A stretch of DNA of 64,000 nt from Sphingomonas sp. (GTDB taxonomy: Bacteria > Pseudomonadota > Alphaproteobacteria > Sphingomonadales > Sphingomonadaceae), in contig JAFKLY010000003.1 of NCBI GenBank assembly GCA_017304655.1, positions 310,001-374,000 on the forward strand, given 5' to 3'. The notes under the pieces were generated by a model. It worked only from the letters and a program-made list of their open reading frames with translations. It ran no database searches and was not told the origin of the DNA. Both the position numbers and the translations under genes were made by a program. Positions 63,997 through 64,000 of the stretch are shown here, piece by piece (position 1 is the first letter of the stretch; the number at the start of each line of letters is the position of its first letter).

Positions 63997-64000
63997 GATT

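Overview
The window is a GC-rich chromosomal segment, densely packed with genes. It most likely comes from an alphaproteobacterium of the order Sphingomonadales. This is an inference from gene content and regulatory signals: a trpF-trpB-trpA-accD-folC block, an alphaproteobacterial LexA box (GTTC-N7-GTTC) in front of a UvrD helicase, a tRNA-His that keeps G-1 and C73 (lost in several other alphaproteobacterial orders), a SleB-like wall hydrolase, a MASE1 diguanylate cyclase and flagellar genes. I see no insertion sequence, prophage, CRISPR array or rRNA, so this reads as core chromosome.

Region by region. Positions 1-2.8 kb hold two TPM-domain envelope proteins, a Nudix hydrolase and a NYN/OST-HTH protein in one tight plus-strand run. 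Positions 2.9-7.9 kb hold the end of tryptophan synthesis followed by accD and folC. Positions 7.9-20 kb hold an AmpG-like permease, a lone receiver protein, RNA-modification genes (RluB-type synthase, rsmD), a UvrD/PcrA helicase with its SOS box, a structured untranslated stretch ending in a strong terminator, a DUF885 lipoprotein, an MFS transporter, cysK and a SleB-like hydrolase. Positions 20-25 kb (minus strand) hold an acyl-CoA dehydrogenase with its MerR regulator, a small lipoprotein, hisI, a Leu/Glu-type dehydrogenase, tRNA-His and HU. Positions 25-31 kb hold lon (with a heat-shock-type promoter), ybaB, dnaX and a DMT transporter.

Positions 31-39 kb hold a POT peptide transporter, a minus-strand unit of two different cysteine desulfurases and a [2Fe-2S] ferredoxin, a small alpha/beta hydrolase with an ABM protein, another DMT transporter and a Uup-like ABC-F ATPase. 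Positions 39-52.5 kb are rich in sensing and regulation: SIMPL protein, PepSY protein and a two-component pair; AraC and SnoaL-like genes; a MerR regulator divergent from a glutaredoxin-MauE fusion across a textbook MerR promoter; purC; an unusual LysR; tRNA-Gly; a MASE1-PAS-GGDEF cyclase; an EF-hand protein; and a second two-component pair.

Positions 52.5-58.8 kb hold three translationally coupled genes for unrecognised envelope proteins (one probably an outer-membrane barrel), a LuxR-type regulator, and a divergently transcribed gluconate-dehydrogenase-like subunit 3 / GMC oxidoreductase pair. After a 0.66-kb non-coding stretch with several inverted repeats, the window ends with motB, motA, flgL and flgK on the minus strand.

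The best leads for something undescribed are the three-gene envelope operon at 52.6-55.0 kb, the MerR / glutaredoxin-MauE redox unit at 44-45.2 kb, the double cysteine desulfurase-ferredoxin operon at 32.9-35.4 kb, and the structured region after uvrD at 14.2-14.4 kb.
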